Positions 9,160 through 17,764 of a stretch of DNA of 64,000 bases are shown here, one piece after another. Position 1 is the first letter of the stretch. Each line of letters starts with the position of its first letter. Below the pieces are notes generated by a model. That model saw nothing but the letters and a program-made list of their open reading frames with translations. It did no database searches and was not told where the DNA came from. Source of the stretch: Runella defluvii (lineage in GTDB: Bacteria; Bacteroidota; Bacteroidia; Cytophagales; Spirosomataceae); NCBI RefSeq assembly GCF_014195535.1, contig NZ_JACIBY010000003.1, positions 62,001 to 126,000 on the forward strand, read 5' to 3'. The translations under genes and the position numbers were made by a program.

Positions 9160-10059
9160 TTAAATCAACCGCTTGATGACCTTTATTTCATCGCTGATGA
9201 ATTGATTATGAAGACGTTGATGGTCTTGGTAGTTGAATACTTGCCCATCTGTGCGGACGTTTTCGATGAGCGAAAAATCGAGCGTTTCTACTAACCAGCC
9301 TGCTTGTTGTGGAGGCGTTTGGGCAACGATACCTTCCTCGGGTAGGTTTTTATCTGGAGGGCAATACATGGCTGTGTAGCCATAATTAATGTCCACCGCT
9401 GGTGACCACTCGGCATTTCCGATGGTTTGTGAAACGGCAATATACGCTTGATTTTCTAAGGCCCTCGCACGTGCGCCTACATGAACGCGGGTGGCTCCTC
9501 GGATGGTTTCGGTACAGCTCGGAGCGAGAATTAATGATGCTCCTGCTGAACAAAGACGTTGAGCGCCAATGCTAAATTCGACATCATAACAAATTTGAAC
9601 ACCAAAGCTTCCCCAATCTCCTTCAAAAAGTGTAAGCACCTTTGGCGCAGATTGTATTCCCCATTCTTCGTCTTCAAAACGCGTCATAAAAAACTTGTCT
9701 TGGTAGCCAATCAATCCTTTTGGTGAAAATACAAAAGCGCGATTGTAAGGCTTGCCATCTTCGACCACTGGGAGGCTGGGCGCAACAATACAAACTTGGT
9801 ATTTACGGGCTAAATTCTCGAAAACTTGGCAAAAATCTCCTTGCAAGGCACTTAATTCAATCACTTGTTGGCGAATGTCTTGGCGGATTTCGGGCGAAAG
9901 AATGCTTACTATTTCCATCGAACCATATTCAGGGAAAAGAAGCAATTGGGCTTTTTGGTGGGCCGCTTGGGCTACCCATTTTTCGGTATGAATCACCCAT
10001 TCGTCCCAATTTTTATGTTCGGTGATGGGGTATTGGGCGGTGGCGAGTGTTAGTTTCAT
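9160..10059 (-). CDS. Carbon-nitrogen hydrolase (nitrilase superfamily amidase)
   Basis: A 299-residue cytosolic amidase or nitrilase-like enzyme. The catalytic triad is complete: Glu44 (LLFPEYG), Lys122 (YQDKFFM) and Cys157 (VQICYD). The frame stays open upstream to 10176, but the ATG at 10059 gives the family's normal N terminus (KLTLATAQYPI), and a longer form would overlap the GNAT gene and a terminator. It lies between the GNAT gene and the AlkZ-like gene on the same strand. The amide substrate cannot be read from sequence. Confidence 0.87.
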   Translation of the reverse strand: MKLTLATAQYPITEHKNWDEWVIHTEKWVAQAAHQKAQLLLFPEYGSMEIVSILSPEIRQDIRQQVIELSALQGDFCQVFENLARKYQVCIVAPSLPVVEDGKPYNRAFVFSPKGLIGYQDKFFMTRFEDEEWGIQSAPKVLTLFEGDWGSFGVQICYDVEFSIGAQRLCSAGASLILAPSCTETIRGATRVHVGARARALENQAYIAVSQTIGNAEWSPAVDINYGYTAMYCPPDKNLPEEGIVAQTPPQQAGWLVETLDFSLIENVRTDGQVFNYQDHQRLHNQFISDEIKVIKRLI

Positions 10060-10066
10060 GCAAAGT

Positions 10067-10094
10067 AAAAATCGCCCTAGAGGGGTGTCTCTTA
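10067..10094 (-). terminator. Terminator after the GNAT gene (minus strand)
   Basis: Arms TCGCCCTA and TAGGGCGA enclose a short imperfect extension. On the minus strand the hairpin is followed by TTTTT just before the ATG of the hydrolase gene, so it may terminate or attenuate read-through from the GNAT gene. Confidence 0.55.
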
Positions 10095-10109
10095 GGGCGA
10101 AGCGTAAAA

Positions 10110-10703
10110 TTATAAAGTATGTATCCAGTACACCATCGGTTTTACCGTGGGCTGCGTATCCCCGAGGTCGAGCCATTCAAAGGAACTTTGCAACGATGGT
10201 TCTTTTTCGTAGCCTCGTTTTGTCCAAAAAGCGTCGTTTGGACGGTAATCTTGGGGCTGGGCGGGGTGGTTATCTCGAACCACAGCGCAAAAACAGGTGG
10301 TTGTAAATGTGCCAAAACTGCGCGCGTGGGCTTCACGTTCGTCAAAAAAACGGTGTCCTAAGCCCAGTCCACGGTAAGCAGGTAAGAGAATACTTTCACC
10401 AAAATAAAAAATGGAATGAATGTCAAATCCTGCTTCTTCAAAAGGCAAACGTACTTCGGGGGTTTCGTCGGCCAAAGGAATGCAGGTAGTCGCGCCTACC
10501 ATTTCGGAGCCGTCATATACCGAAAATAAAAACGAACGTTCTGAATTCGCATACGTTTGAAGGTATTCTTTTTCGTGTTCGAGGGTACCTTCGTAGAGGT
10601 AAGGAAAGTCGCGAAAAACGGCGATGCGTAATTTTCCCAGTCCTTCAAATACCGACGCAATTTCAGCGCCGCGTTTGGTGTCAAAAGAAAGTGTTGTGTG
10701 CAT
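10110..10703 (-). CDS. GNAT-family N-acetyltransferase
   Basis: A 197-residue acetyl-CoA-dependent acetyltransferase. The acetyl-CoA pyrophosphate loop is recognisable as the LPAYRGLGLGHRFFDEREAHAR segment, preceded by the strand FYFGESIL. The C-terminal part has the DAFWTKRGYEKEP stretch usual in this fold. Acceptor substrate unknown. It stands at the start of the minus-strand group leading to the amidase, with a hairpin in between, and is separated from the SnoaL-like gene upstream by a long inverted repeat. Confidence 0.82.
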   Translation of the reverse strand: MHTTLSFDTKRGAEIASVFEGLGKLRIAVFRDFPYLYEGTLEHEKEYLQTYANSERSFLFSVYDGSEMVGATTCIPLADETPEVRLPFEEAGFDIHSIFYFGESILLPAYRGLGLGHRFFDEREAHARSFGTFTTTCFCAVVRDNHPAQPQDYRPNDAFWTKRGYEKEPSLQSSFEWLDLGDTQPTVKPMVYWIHTL

Positions 10704-10725
10704 TTTTGTCTTTTGGTCAGACTAC

Positions 10726-10790
10726 ATTCGGTCAGACGATAGTCAGACCGAATGAGTAGTGGTTACGGTCTGACTATCGTCTGACCGAAT
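10726..10790. repeat. Long perfect inverted repeat (24-bp arms) made of ATTCGGTC-type units
   Basis: Arms 10726-10749 and 10767-10790 are exact reverse complements with a 17-nt loop. Each arm itself contains GTCAGAC twice, 4 nt apart, and ATTCGGTC/GACCGAAT occurs three times in all. It lies between the SnoaL-like and GNAT genes, touching the stop codon of the former. It may be a terminator, but the internal repeat structure is more like a REP-type palindromic element. Confidence 0.8.
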
Positions 10791-11188
10791 TAAGACACTA
10801 ATTTAATCCAAAGTGGTAAATTATAATAGGTAGTAACACGGGTGATTTTTCCCTCTTTTACTTCTAAAAATGCACCTGCGGGCAATACATATTTTTGTCC
10901 GTGGGCGGGTGGGAGGCCTTCTTCGGCTTGTTTATAGGTACCATTTACGACAAATTCGGCCGCAATTCGGGTGTCGTCCGACGATGAAAAGAAGACAATG
11001 TCAGACAAAGTTTCGTCGTAGGCATCGTCCATTTTCTGCATAAACTCAGTAAATTTTTCATTTCCGATGCGGACTTCTCCTTGGTTAGGCTCGTGCCGAA
11101 CTTCGGGGTGGAGCAAGTCTAACATTCCTTGCCAGTTTTTTTGATTAAAGTGGGAGTAATACTGTTGAACGATTTCTAGTGCAGTCAT
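10790..11188 (-). CDS. SnoaL-like / NTF2-fold protein
   Basis: A 132-residue protein with the cone-shaped NTF2-like fold. It opens with the typical helix (EIVQQYYSHFNQKNWQGMLDLL), then HPEVRHEP, and closes with the beta strands FLEVKEGKITRVTTYYN, a standard ending for SnoaL-like proteins. These act as small isomerases/cyclases or ligand binders in many settings; the active-site residues are not specific enough to name a reaction. It starts only 7 nt downstream of the Rpn gene's stop on the same strand, so the two are probably one transcript. Confidence 0.82.
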   Translation of the reverse strand: MTALEIVQQYYSHFNQKNWQGMLDLLHPEVRHEPNQGEVRIGNEKFTEFMQKMDDAYDETLSDIVFFSSSDDTRIAAEFVVNGTYKQAEEGLPPAHGQKYVLPAGAFLEVKEGKITRVTTYYNLPLWIKLVS

Positions 11189-11195
11189 TTAGATA

Positions 11196-12071
11196 CTATT
11201 TTGATTCATTGATAATGCTTATTACTTCTTCTTCGGCCAATCCAACGATTTTTGAAAGTATTGAAATGGATAAACCTTCTTGTTGACCATTGAGAATAAT
11301 TTCTCTGGCTTTTTCCAATTTTCCCTCTTCTTTGGCTAAATCCAAAGAGTTTTTAAGATCACGATAGTACTTTAAGCTATCTTCGTAGGACAGAATTTCT
11401 TCTTTACTGAATTTGGCGATTTCAGCTACGTCAAAAAGGCGTTCAAAAATCTTCTCTTGTAATTTTTCAGGGATTTTTTCCAGACGATTAAGGTTACGCA
11501 AGACATAAAGCCATTTCTCAAATCTAGTATCCAACTCTTCCAAACTTTTTTGAAATTTGGGCATTTCTAAGTAAATGAAGGTAAGCTTGTTATAAAATAC
11601 TCTACAGGTGTGAATATCAGTTAATTTAACATCATAACGATATTTGTTTTTATCGGTTTTGTCCTCATCAAATACAAAGTCTAAAATGGCAATAGTATAA
11701 ACTGCTTTCAATTCATAATTCCAATCTGATTGTTTTGCTTGCTCACGAATTGGGAAGGTAGAGTAATAAAGCGTTCGGTCTTTGAAGAAATTTTGACGAA
11801 GCGTCGTACCGTTAGACTTTTGAAGCTCAACTATAAATTTTTCGCCACGTTCGTTTTCGCAATATAAATCGAAAATAGCTTTACGATCACTTTCACCTAG
11901 TCCAAGATGTTCATTTTTTAGATACGTAAGATTTTTGATTTTACCTTCTTGCTCTTTTAAAAGCTCATTCAGAAAATCGAGAAGTAAGTCCTTGTTGGGT
12001 TCTTCGCCAAAAAGCTTTTTGAACCCAAAATCTGTAAAAGGATTTATGTATTTTTCGGCAATGATGGACAT
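11196..12071 (-). CDS. Rpn-family recombination-promoting nuclease / PD-(D/E)XK transposase-like protein
   Basis: A 291-residue protein of the Rpn (PDDEXK_2) family, which are DNA endonucleases linked to recombination and often annotated as transposase-like. The N terminus PFTDFGFKKLFG is a family hallmark. The catalytic core is visible as Asp68 (AIFDLYCEN) and the E-x-Q triplet at 82-84 (FIVELQKS). The C terminus has the usual lysine/glutamate-rich helical tail ending in EEEVISIINESK. It is intact. Rpn genes are often multicopy and move between strains; nearby is a long palindromic repeat. Confidence 0.88.
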   Translation of the reverse strand: MSIIAEKYINPFTDFGFKKLFGEEPNKDLLLDFLNELLKEQEGKIKNLTYLKNEHLGLGESDRKAIFDLYCENERGEKFIVELQKSNGTTLRQNFFKDRTLYYSTFPIREQAKQSDWNYELKAVYTIAILDFVFDEDKTDKNKYRYDVKLTDIHTCRVFYNKLTFIYLEMPKFQKSLEELDTRFEKWLYVLRNLNRLEKIPEKLQEKIFERLFDVAEIAKFSKEEILSYEDSLKYYRDLKNSLDLAKEEGKLEKAREIILNGQQEGLSISILSKIVGLAEEEVISIINESK

Positions 12072-12120
12072 AAGTACAAAGTATATAAGGCAAATTTATT
12101 CAAAACAATAGCGATTGCCA

Positions 12121-12159
12121 AACCAAAAGCCCCAGCAACTTGTGCTGGGGCTTTTGGTT
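12121..12159. terminator. Strong bidirectional-looking terminator
   Basis: A perfect 17-bp stem (12121-12137 with 12143-12159) with loop ACTTG. On the minus strand it follows the stop of the secreted repeat protein gene and ends in an A/T-rich run. It separates that gene from the Rpn gene. Confidence 0.85.
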
Positions 12160-12163
12160 TTAA

Positions 12164-12952
12164 TTAGCCCTTGGTTCGGTACAGGGTTCCGTTTTCTACC
12201 ACATACCGCATTCCGTCCATGGCCACAATGAGGGTTACTTCACTAAGCAAACCTTTTTCGCCAATTTGCTGATAGGCGCCATTTTTATCCGTTTTGAAGA
12301 GCGTTCCATCTTTTTCTACGCTCCACAAATAACCTCCGTCAGCCACCATCGCAACGGTATTTGCCCAGTCTCCGACTTTTCCCACTTGTTGCCATCTTAG
12401 CAATCGGATATTGGTTTTGTAGAGTGTTCCTTTCTCGACTGTCCATAAATGATTGTCCATTGACTCCAACATTTCTGCTTCGCCAAACTCGCCATTGGCC
12501 CCGATTTGTGTCCAAGAGCCATCTTTGTTGGTTTCGTAGAGCGTTCCATTTGTTTCAATGCTGTAGAGCTTTCCGTTGAGCGAAACCATGCCAGCTGTTT
12601 CTTTCCAATCACCTTGTTTCCCAACCCGTTGCCACGTACTTGCGCGTGGATTGGTACGGTACAAGTCGCCATCTTCAACAGTCCAAATTTCGCCGTCCAT
12701 GGCAACCAAGAAATTAGCATTGTCAAATTCACCTTTTGTCCCGATTTGTTCATAATTTCCGTTTTTATCGGTTCGGAAAAGTGTACCATTTTTTTCAATA
12801 CTGTACAAAAAACCATTCATCGAAACGACATCAAGGGTATTTTCCCAATCCCCTTTTTTGCCTACTTGTTCCCATCGTTGCGCAAGGGTAAATTCAGTGG
12901 TGGTAAGTAGTAAACCAACCAAAACAAGCGTGTAAGTAAGTAACGTTTTCAT
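12164..12952 (-). CDS. Secreted protein of about six 41-residue tectonin-like repeats
   Basis: A 262-residue protein with a signal peptide (residues 1-24) followed by six degenerate repeats of about 41 residues. Odd repeats begin like W-x-x-V-G-K-x-G-D-W and even ones like Y/W-x-Q-I-G-x-x-G-E-F; each continues with M-(D/N)-G-x-(L/I)-(W/Y)-(S/T)-(V/I)-E and (G/D)-(T/D)-L-(Y/F)-(R/K)-T. This layout fits a small six-bladed beta-propeller of the tectonin/tachylectin kind, which often binds sugars on cell surfaces. The alternation in pairs suggests growth by duplication of an 80-residue unit. Ligand and location (periplasm or outside) are inferred only. Confidence 0.7.
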   Translation of the reverse strand: MKTLLTYTLVLVGLLLTTTEFTLAQRWEQVGKKGDWENTLDVVSMNGFLYSIEKNGTLFRTDKNGNYEQIGTKGEFDNANFLVAMDGEIWTVEDGDLYRTNPRASTWQRVGKQGDWKETAGMVSLNGKLYSIETNGTLYETNKDGSWTQIGANGEFGEAEMLESMDNHLWTVEKGTLYKTNIRLLRWQQVGKVGDWANTVAMVADGGYLWSVEKDGTLFKTDKNGAYQQIGEKGLLSEVTLIVAMDGMRYVVENGTLYRTKG

Positions 12953-12998
12953 TAAAGTATGTGAGTTTATTATTTCGGGGGTAAATGTACCAAAGAAA

Positions 12999-13024
12999 AA
13001 CCCTAGTCCTTGCGAACTAGGGTT
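12999..13024 (-). terminator. Terminator after the S9 peptidase gene
   Basis: Stem AACCCTAGT / ACTAGGGTT with an 8-nt loop, followed on the minus strand by TTTTC. It lies 28 nt past the S9 peptidase stop. Confidence 0.75.
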
Positions 13025-13052
13025 AACTTGTAAAAAAAACGATAATAATGGT

Positions 13053-15536
13053 CTATTTTTCTCCCGACATTTTACCCGTTTTTGAACCTGTATTTATGGC
13101 AGAAGCGTTTTTGACGTATTTATCAAGCCAGCCGCCCATTTCGTACAACATGTGCAAAAGGGATTCTTTGGCCGTATAACCGTGACTTTCGTAAGGCAAA
13201 AAGACCAATTTGGTCGTAGCGCCCATTCCTTTTAACGCATTGTAGTAACGTTCTGACTGAATGGGGAATGTCCCTGTGTTGTTGTCGGCTTCTCCGTGAA
13301 TGAGCAACAACGGCGTTTTCATTTTGTCGGCATTCATAAACGGCGACATTTTGTTGTACACATCAGGGGCTTGCCAGTAAGTACGTTGTTCGTTTTGGAA
13401 ACCAAAAGGAGTGAGCGTACGGTTGTAAGCGCCCGAACGTGCAATGCCTGCTTTGAACAAGTTGCTGTTAGAGAGTAAGTTGGCGGTCATAAAAGCACCG
13501 TAGGAGTGTCCACCCACACCGACGCGATTGGCATCAACGACGCCCAGACGCACGCCTTCGTCGATGGCCGCTTTGGCACTAGCCACGAGTTGTTCTACGT
13601 AGGTGTCGTTTGGTTCTTTGTCGCCTTCACCCACGATTGGAATGGAAGCATTTTCAAGTACGGCATAGCCCATCGTGGCAAAAGCGGCACCCGTCCAGTA
13701 GCTAATGCGGTTAAACTGATACGGCGAACCACTTACTTGACCAGCAGCAGCAGCGCTTTTAAACTCGGCAGGGTAAGCCCATAGGAATGAAGGAAGCGGC
13801 CCATCTTCTTTTTTGTAGCCGGGAGGCAAAAGTAACGTAGCCGTCAAATCCACGCCATCGGAGCGCTTGTAGCGAAGTTGTTGTTTCTGAATACCTTTCC
13901 ATTGCGGGTAAGGATGCGGGAAAAACGTCACTTGCGTAAGTGCGGGTTCGGCAGGTTTTTTGCCTTTTTTAGGCGCAGGGTTTAGGTTACGGATGAAATA
14001 GTTTGGTTGTTCCTCTTGTGATTCACGTGAGGTGAGAATCAACCCTTTTTCGGCGTTTAAAATACTGATAGGACGCTCAAAATAAGGAGCTTCCGAACGC
14101 CAAAGACGCTTGGTTTGCTTGGTAGCTAAGTTAAATACATCCACAAAAGGACGGTCACCTTCGGGCGAAGCACCTTGGCCTGTGAGGTAAATGTCGTTGG
14201 TAGGGGTAATGTCCAACACTCTTTCGCCGTATTGGTTTTTCTTCAATTCTGGCGAACCAGGGTTATTATAACGGTCTTCCGAAGAACGGTCGAACAAAAC
14301 AACAGGATTGGCAGGACTGCTTGGATTTACCAATTTGGTAATGGTTTTACGGGTGGCATACCAGCGTTCTGAGAAAAGTGCTGTTTGGGCATTTCCCCAC
14401 GTCACGCCCCCAAAACGGAAAGCTGCCGCATAAATTTCTTTAGGTTCGCCCGTAAATGGCGCATCTGAGGTCAAAACTACGTCACGGATAGCGATTTTCT
14501 TTTTAGGGTCGCCACCGTCGCGTGCCTCTACCCAGTAGAGCGTGGCGGGGGCGTCGTTGCGCCAATTGTGCCCACGCTGACCCGAAGGCGCGGCGTCAGG
14601 CCCCCAAGGAACATTTTCGAGGAGGGGAATGTCGATTTGAGTTTTTACAAACGTCCCATTGGATTCGTAAATATCGACTTTCGATGGAAAGCGATTAACA
14701 GTTACCAAATAAGAAAACGGCCGATGAACGGTTTCGAGTAACACGTACTTACCGTCGGGTGAAGGTGAAGAGGTTGCGATGATCCCAACGTTTCCAATCG
14801 GTTGTAGGCTTCCGTCGAGTCCTAGCTTCATGGCCTGAGAAGTGGCGTAATACTCAAATTGTTTTTCGTCCGATGGGCTTTTAAGCAAATCTTGGAAGGT
14901 TGCGGCTTGGGCTTTAGTTCCAAGGTTTTCTTGAACGGTAGGCCCCGTCGGTACGCGGCTGATTTCAGGAGCGGCGCCACGACTGGCAGGGATGCCGCGG
15001 ATGACAAACGATTGGCTATCGGACAACCATTGATAAGGAACCCCCAAAACGGCGTTGAGTGCAACATCGCTTACTTTGCGCGCAGCAGCGCTGTTGATGT
15101 CCAAAACGTATAGCTCAATTTTAGCGTCGGTGGTGTTGGTAAAAGCTACCTTGGTTTCGTCGGGCGACCACTGAACGTTTGATAACTGTGGGTTGGTAGG
15201 TAAACCCGTTACCTGTACGTCGGTGGCATTGGAAGCTACACGGCGGAGCTTGAGGTTGTTGATAAACACGGCACGACTAGGGCCGCTGGTGGCGGGGTTG
15301 ATGCGCAAACCTGCCAATCGAAGTTCGGGCTGTGAAAGTTCGGCGATGGTAGTTGTGGAGGTGTTTCGCTCCGACACCAGCATCCATTGGCCTTTACTAT
15401 CGACACTGACCGAAGGAGTAGGAGGAGCCGTGACCAAATCGGCAAGGGCTTTGGGCGGTAGCTGGTACCCCGCATTGTCTTGGGCAAAGGCCGAAAAACC
15501 GACCAAGCACCCGACAAAGAATAGCGCTTTTTTCAT
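13053..15536 (-). CDS. Secreted S9-family serine peptidase (prolyl-oligopeptidase / glutamyl-endopeptidase-like)
   Basis: An 827-residue exported peptidase. Residues 1-18 form a signal peptide (KKALFFVGCLVGFSAFAQ). A long N-terminal propeller-like part precedes a C-terminal alpha/beta-hydrolase with Ser678 (GGHSYGAF), Asp751 (HGEADNNTG) and His785 (YESHGY), so the triad is complete. The long propeller and absence of an obvious DPP-IV double-Glu motif fit the S9 subgroup annotated as glutamyl endopeptidases. The frame is open nine codons further upstream, but the ATG at 15536 gives a proper signal peptide. It likely degrades peptides in the periplasm or outside the cell. Confidence 0.88.
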   Translation of the reverse strand: MKKALFFVGCLVGFSAFAQDNAGYQLPPKALADLVTAPPTPSVSVDSKGQWMLVSERNTSTTTIAELSQPELRLAGLRINPATSGPSRAVFINNLKLRRVASNATDVQVTGLPTNPQLSNVQWSPDETKVAFTNTTDAKIELYVLDINSAAARKVSDVALNAVLGVPYQWLSDSQSFVIRGIPASRGAAPEISRVPTGPTVQENLGTKAQAATFQDLLKSPSDEKQFEYYATSQAMKLGLDGSLQPIGNVGIIATSSPSPDGKYVLLETVHRPFSYLVTVNRFPSKVDIYESNGTFVKTQIDIPLLENVPWGPDAAPSGQRGHNWRNDAPATLYWVEARDGGDPKKKIAIRDVVLTSDAPFTGEPKEIYAAAFRFGGVTWGNAQTALFSERWYATRKTITKLVNPSSPANPVVLFDRSSEDRYNNPGSPELKKNQYGERVLDITPTNDIYLTGQGASPEGDRPFVDVFNLATKQTKRLWRSEAPYFERPISILNAEKGLILTSRESQEEQPNYFIRNLNPAPKKGKKPAEPALTQVTFFPHPYPQWKGIQKQQLRYKRSDGVDLTATLLLPPGYKKEDGPLPSFLWAYPAEFKSAAAAGQVSGSPYQFNRISYWTGAAFATMGYAVLENASIPIVGEGDKEPNDTYVEQLVASAKAAIDEGVRLGVVDANRVGVGGHSYGAFMTANLLSNSNLFKAGIARSGAYNRTLTPFGFQNEQRTYWQAPDVYNKMSPFMNADKMKTPLLLIHGEADNNTGTFPIQSERYYNALKGMGATTKLVFLPYESHGYTAKESLLHMLYEMGGWLDKYVKNASAINTGSKTGKMSGEK

Positions 15537-15605
15537 GGGTTTTAGTTGTTTGATTTGTCGCAAGTTAAATCAAATCGCCCTGCCTTGGGTCTAAAACCTA
15601 CCAAA

Positions 15606-15642
15606 ACAAAAAAGGAGGCGTCGAACCTCCCTTTTTTGTCGC
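15606..15642 (-). terminator. Terminator-like hairpin between pentapeptide and S9 peptidase genes
   Basis: AAAAAAGGAGG pairs with CCTCCCTTTTTT with one bulged base. On the minus strand it follows the pentapeptide-repeat gene's stop and ends in a T-run. Confidence 0.65.
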
Positions 15643-15656
15643 TTTATGTTCGTCTC

Positions 15657-16436
15657 CTAACGGCTTACGTAGCGTTTGCCGTTGGAATATTTAAAATCGT
15701 TAGAGCCTTCAAAATCGGTACTTTGGAAGTCGGTATCATTCGAGAAGCTCGTGTATTTGAAGTCGGCATGGCGCTGGAAACGGCCGCTTTTGAAGGATAC
15801 GCCGTCGTGGAAATGAGCGTATTTAAAGTCGGCGTAGTCGCGGAAACGAGCGTTTTTGAAATACACTTGGTCGTCGAAATCCGCATACTTGAAGTTAGCA
15901 TATTCGCTAAACAGATTGCCCGAAAATGACGCCTCACCCTTAAAATGGGCGTATTTGAAATTGGCTTGCTGGCTAAATTTCGTGCCCGAAAAGTTGGCTA
16001 CGCGGGCAAAGTTTGAGTATTTAAACTCAGAATCTCCTTCAAAAGTACAGTTTTCAAACACCACATTTTCAGTAAAATCAGTGGAATAGGTTGTGCTCGA
16101 TTCGCCTAATTCAATGTTGAAACCTGCGATACTTTTACGTTTGCCATCTTTTGAGAGGTTTTTGTACGCAATGACATCTCCTTTGAAAGTACAATTTCTG
16201 AATACAACGGGTACTTCAACCGTACTTTTGTATTCGTCCCAAGACGCTTTGTTGTTTTTGCGTTTTTTGTTGGACAACTCCGTTAAATCCAGCGTTCCTA
16301 TGACTACGACGCCGTCGTATTGGATTTGTTGTTTTTTGTCAATCGCCTCAAAAATACTTTTGGCTGAAACTTCTTTTTGTGCAAAACTGACAAAAGATAC
16401 GCAGATGGCGAAAACAAAGATGGAAAGGCGTTTCAT
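15657..16436 (-). CDS. Exported pentapeptide-repeat protein
   Basis: A 259-residue protein with a signal peptide (KRLSIFVFAICVSFVSFAQ) and, from about residue 140 on, a run of pentapeptide-type repeats with F or A at the central position (for example ANFKYADFDDQVYF and ADFKYAHFHDGVSF). Such repeats fold into a right-handed four-sided beta helix. Repeats come in units of ten, alternating a DFKY-type and an F-x-x-x-x-F-type quintet. The start at 16436 is chosen because the longer open frame lacks a signal peptide and would overlap the DUF2721 gene. Function in the envelope is unknown. Confidence 0.85.
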   Translation of the reverse strand: MKRLSIFVFAICVSFVSFAQKEVSAKSIFEAIDKKQQIQYDGVVVIGTLDLTELSNKKRKNNKASWDEYKSTVEVPVVFRNCTFKGDVIAYKNLSKDGKRKSIAGFNIELGESSTTYSTDFTENVVFENCTFEGDSEFKYSNFARVANFSGTKFSQQANFKYAHFKGEASFSGNLFSEYANFKYADFDDQVYFKNARFRDYADFKYAHFHDGVSFKSGRFQRHADFKYTSFSNDTDFQSTDFEGSNDFKYSNGKRYVSR

Positions 16437-16518
16437 GGTTGTGTGCTTTTTAGTGTTAAAATGGCTTTTGTTATAAGATGCTAAAAAGCACAGCTTGGTT
16501 GCACGAGAGTTGAAAAAA

Positions 16519-16956
16519 TTATTCTTTAGCTCGCGAGCGACCAAATAAATCGAACCGCTTTCCGAGCTGTGCTTCCATGTCGCTCAACTCAATTTTGAGG
16601 GCGTGAATCGAAATGGTAATCTCCCAAATGGAAAGCATAAGGGCGATAATTTGCATGAGAAGCGCTACAAAAAATAGGGCTTGGGCAAAGGGTTGGTAAT
16701 GTAGATAAATGGCCAACATCGAAACCGCACTTAGCAACAGGCTGGTGACAATGATAAACTGAATGTTGCGGATGATGTGAACCCGACGGTGGAGGTGCTT
16801 GATTTGGTCCACGTAATTTTTGTCGGGATTTTGTCGAAATTTATCGTGAAGTTCACGAATTAAGCTCGCAATCGCCAAATAGCGATTCGTAAAAGCAATC
16901 ATCATCAACGAGACCGTTGAAAATAAAATAGCTGGAGTCGAGATAGTGAGTTCCAT
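16519..16956 (-). CDS. DUF2721 membrane protein
   Basis: A 145-residue inner-membrane protein with three membrane segments: one at the N terminus (STPAILFSTVSLMMIAFTN), and a hairpin of two at about residues 65-110. The cytosolic loop between has the family's N-R-Y-L-A-I-A-S-L-I-R-E-L and H-R-R-V-H-I-I-R-N patterns. The family has no known function. It is divergent from the Nudix gene and 82 nt upstream of the pentapeptide gene on the same strand. Confidence 0.82.
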   Translation of the reverse strand: MELTISTPAILFSTVSLMMIAFTNRYLAIASLIRELHDKFRQNPDKNYVDQIKHLHRRVHIIRNIQFIIVTSLLLSAVSMLAIYLHYQPFAQALFFVALLMQIIALMLSIWEITISIHALKIELSDMEAQLGKRFDLFGRSRAKE

Positions 16957-17027
16957 GTAAAATGAACAAATGAGACTATGTGAGAATGAGTGATATTGTC
17001 GTACTTTGTGGCTAAATTTTGCTTCGG

Positions 17028-17699
17028 ATGAAAGAAAACGTATTTGACTCCCACAAATTTAATCTTTGGAAAGGTCGATTGTTGAAAAATGGCCTCAATA
17101 TTCATCAAATTGATGAAAAATTTACCCGCCACAACCATAAAGGTGAGGCATTGTTTTCACTACTCATGCTCGATGCCACTACGCCTGAAGGTGATAAAAT
17201 TCCCCCTATTTGTTTTTTAAAAGGAGAGGTGCTTTGCGTATTGGTATGTTTGATTGATGAACTAACGAAAGAAAAATATTTACTTTTGGTACGTCAAAGG
17301 CGTATCTGTGACGGGTCGCTCACGTACGAACACCCCGCAGGAATGCTCGACAGCGAATCGGACGCTTACAAAGTGGCCGCCAAAGAGGTATGGGAAGAGA
17401 CTGGGATTGAAGTGTCACAAAGTCAGCTGGTTAGGCTCATGGATGCTCCTGCATATCCTTCAACGGGCACAAGCGATGAAGCGATGTACTATTTTTATTG
17501 TGAGATAGAGCTTCCCAAAGAAAAAATCATGTCGTACGACCAGCGATTTATGGGGGAAGCCTCTGAAAATGAGCGGATTGTAACTTGTGTTTTGCCATTT
17601 TTGGAAGGCCACCGACTCATCAACAACGTCAATGGTATTTTACTTGATTTCCTATACCTAAAAGCAATAGGAGATTGGGAGTTGCTGAAGCAGTTATAA
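17028..17699 (+). CDS. Nudix hydrolase (ADP-ribose pyrophosphatase-like)
   Basis: A 223-residue enzyme with a Nudix box in the middle. The metal-binding core E-x-x-E-E is present at residues 120-124 (KEVWEETGI), after HPAGMLDSESDAYKVAAK. Two deviations from the consensus are seen: Lys replaces the Arg before the first core Glu, and the first glutamate of the box is shifted by one residue. The EHPAG segment before the box fits sugar-nucleotide (ADP-ribose-type) Nudix enzymes. The open frame begins with a TTG at 17019, but the ATG at 17028 is the better start. Confidence 0.82.
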   Translation: MKENVFDSHKFNLWKGRLLKNGLNIHQIDEKFTRHNHKGEALFSLLMLDATTPEGDKIPPICFLKGEVLCVLVCLIDELTKEKYLLLVRQRRICDGSLTYEHPAGMLDSESDAYKVAAKEVWEETGIEVSQSQLVRLMDAPAYPSTGTSDEAMYYFYCEIELPKEKIMSYDQRFMGEASENERIVTCVLPFLEGHRLINNVNGILLDFLYLKAIGDWELLKQL

Positions 17700-17764
17700 C
17701 TAGGATTGGTATGATTTTTTAGTAGTATTAATACTATACAATTAACCAAAAATCAGCTACTGCC

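Noticed and set aside
10060-10176. Longer N terminus for the carbon-nitrogen hydrolase
   Set aside because: The extension overlaps the GNAT gene and a terminator and has no match to the family; the ATG at 10059 fits.
16437-16544. Longer N terminus for the pentapeptide-repeat protein
   Set aside because: It would bury the signal peptide and run into the DUF2721 gene.
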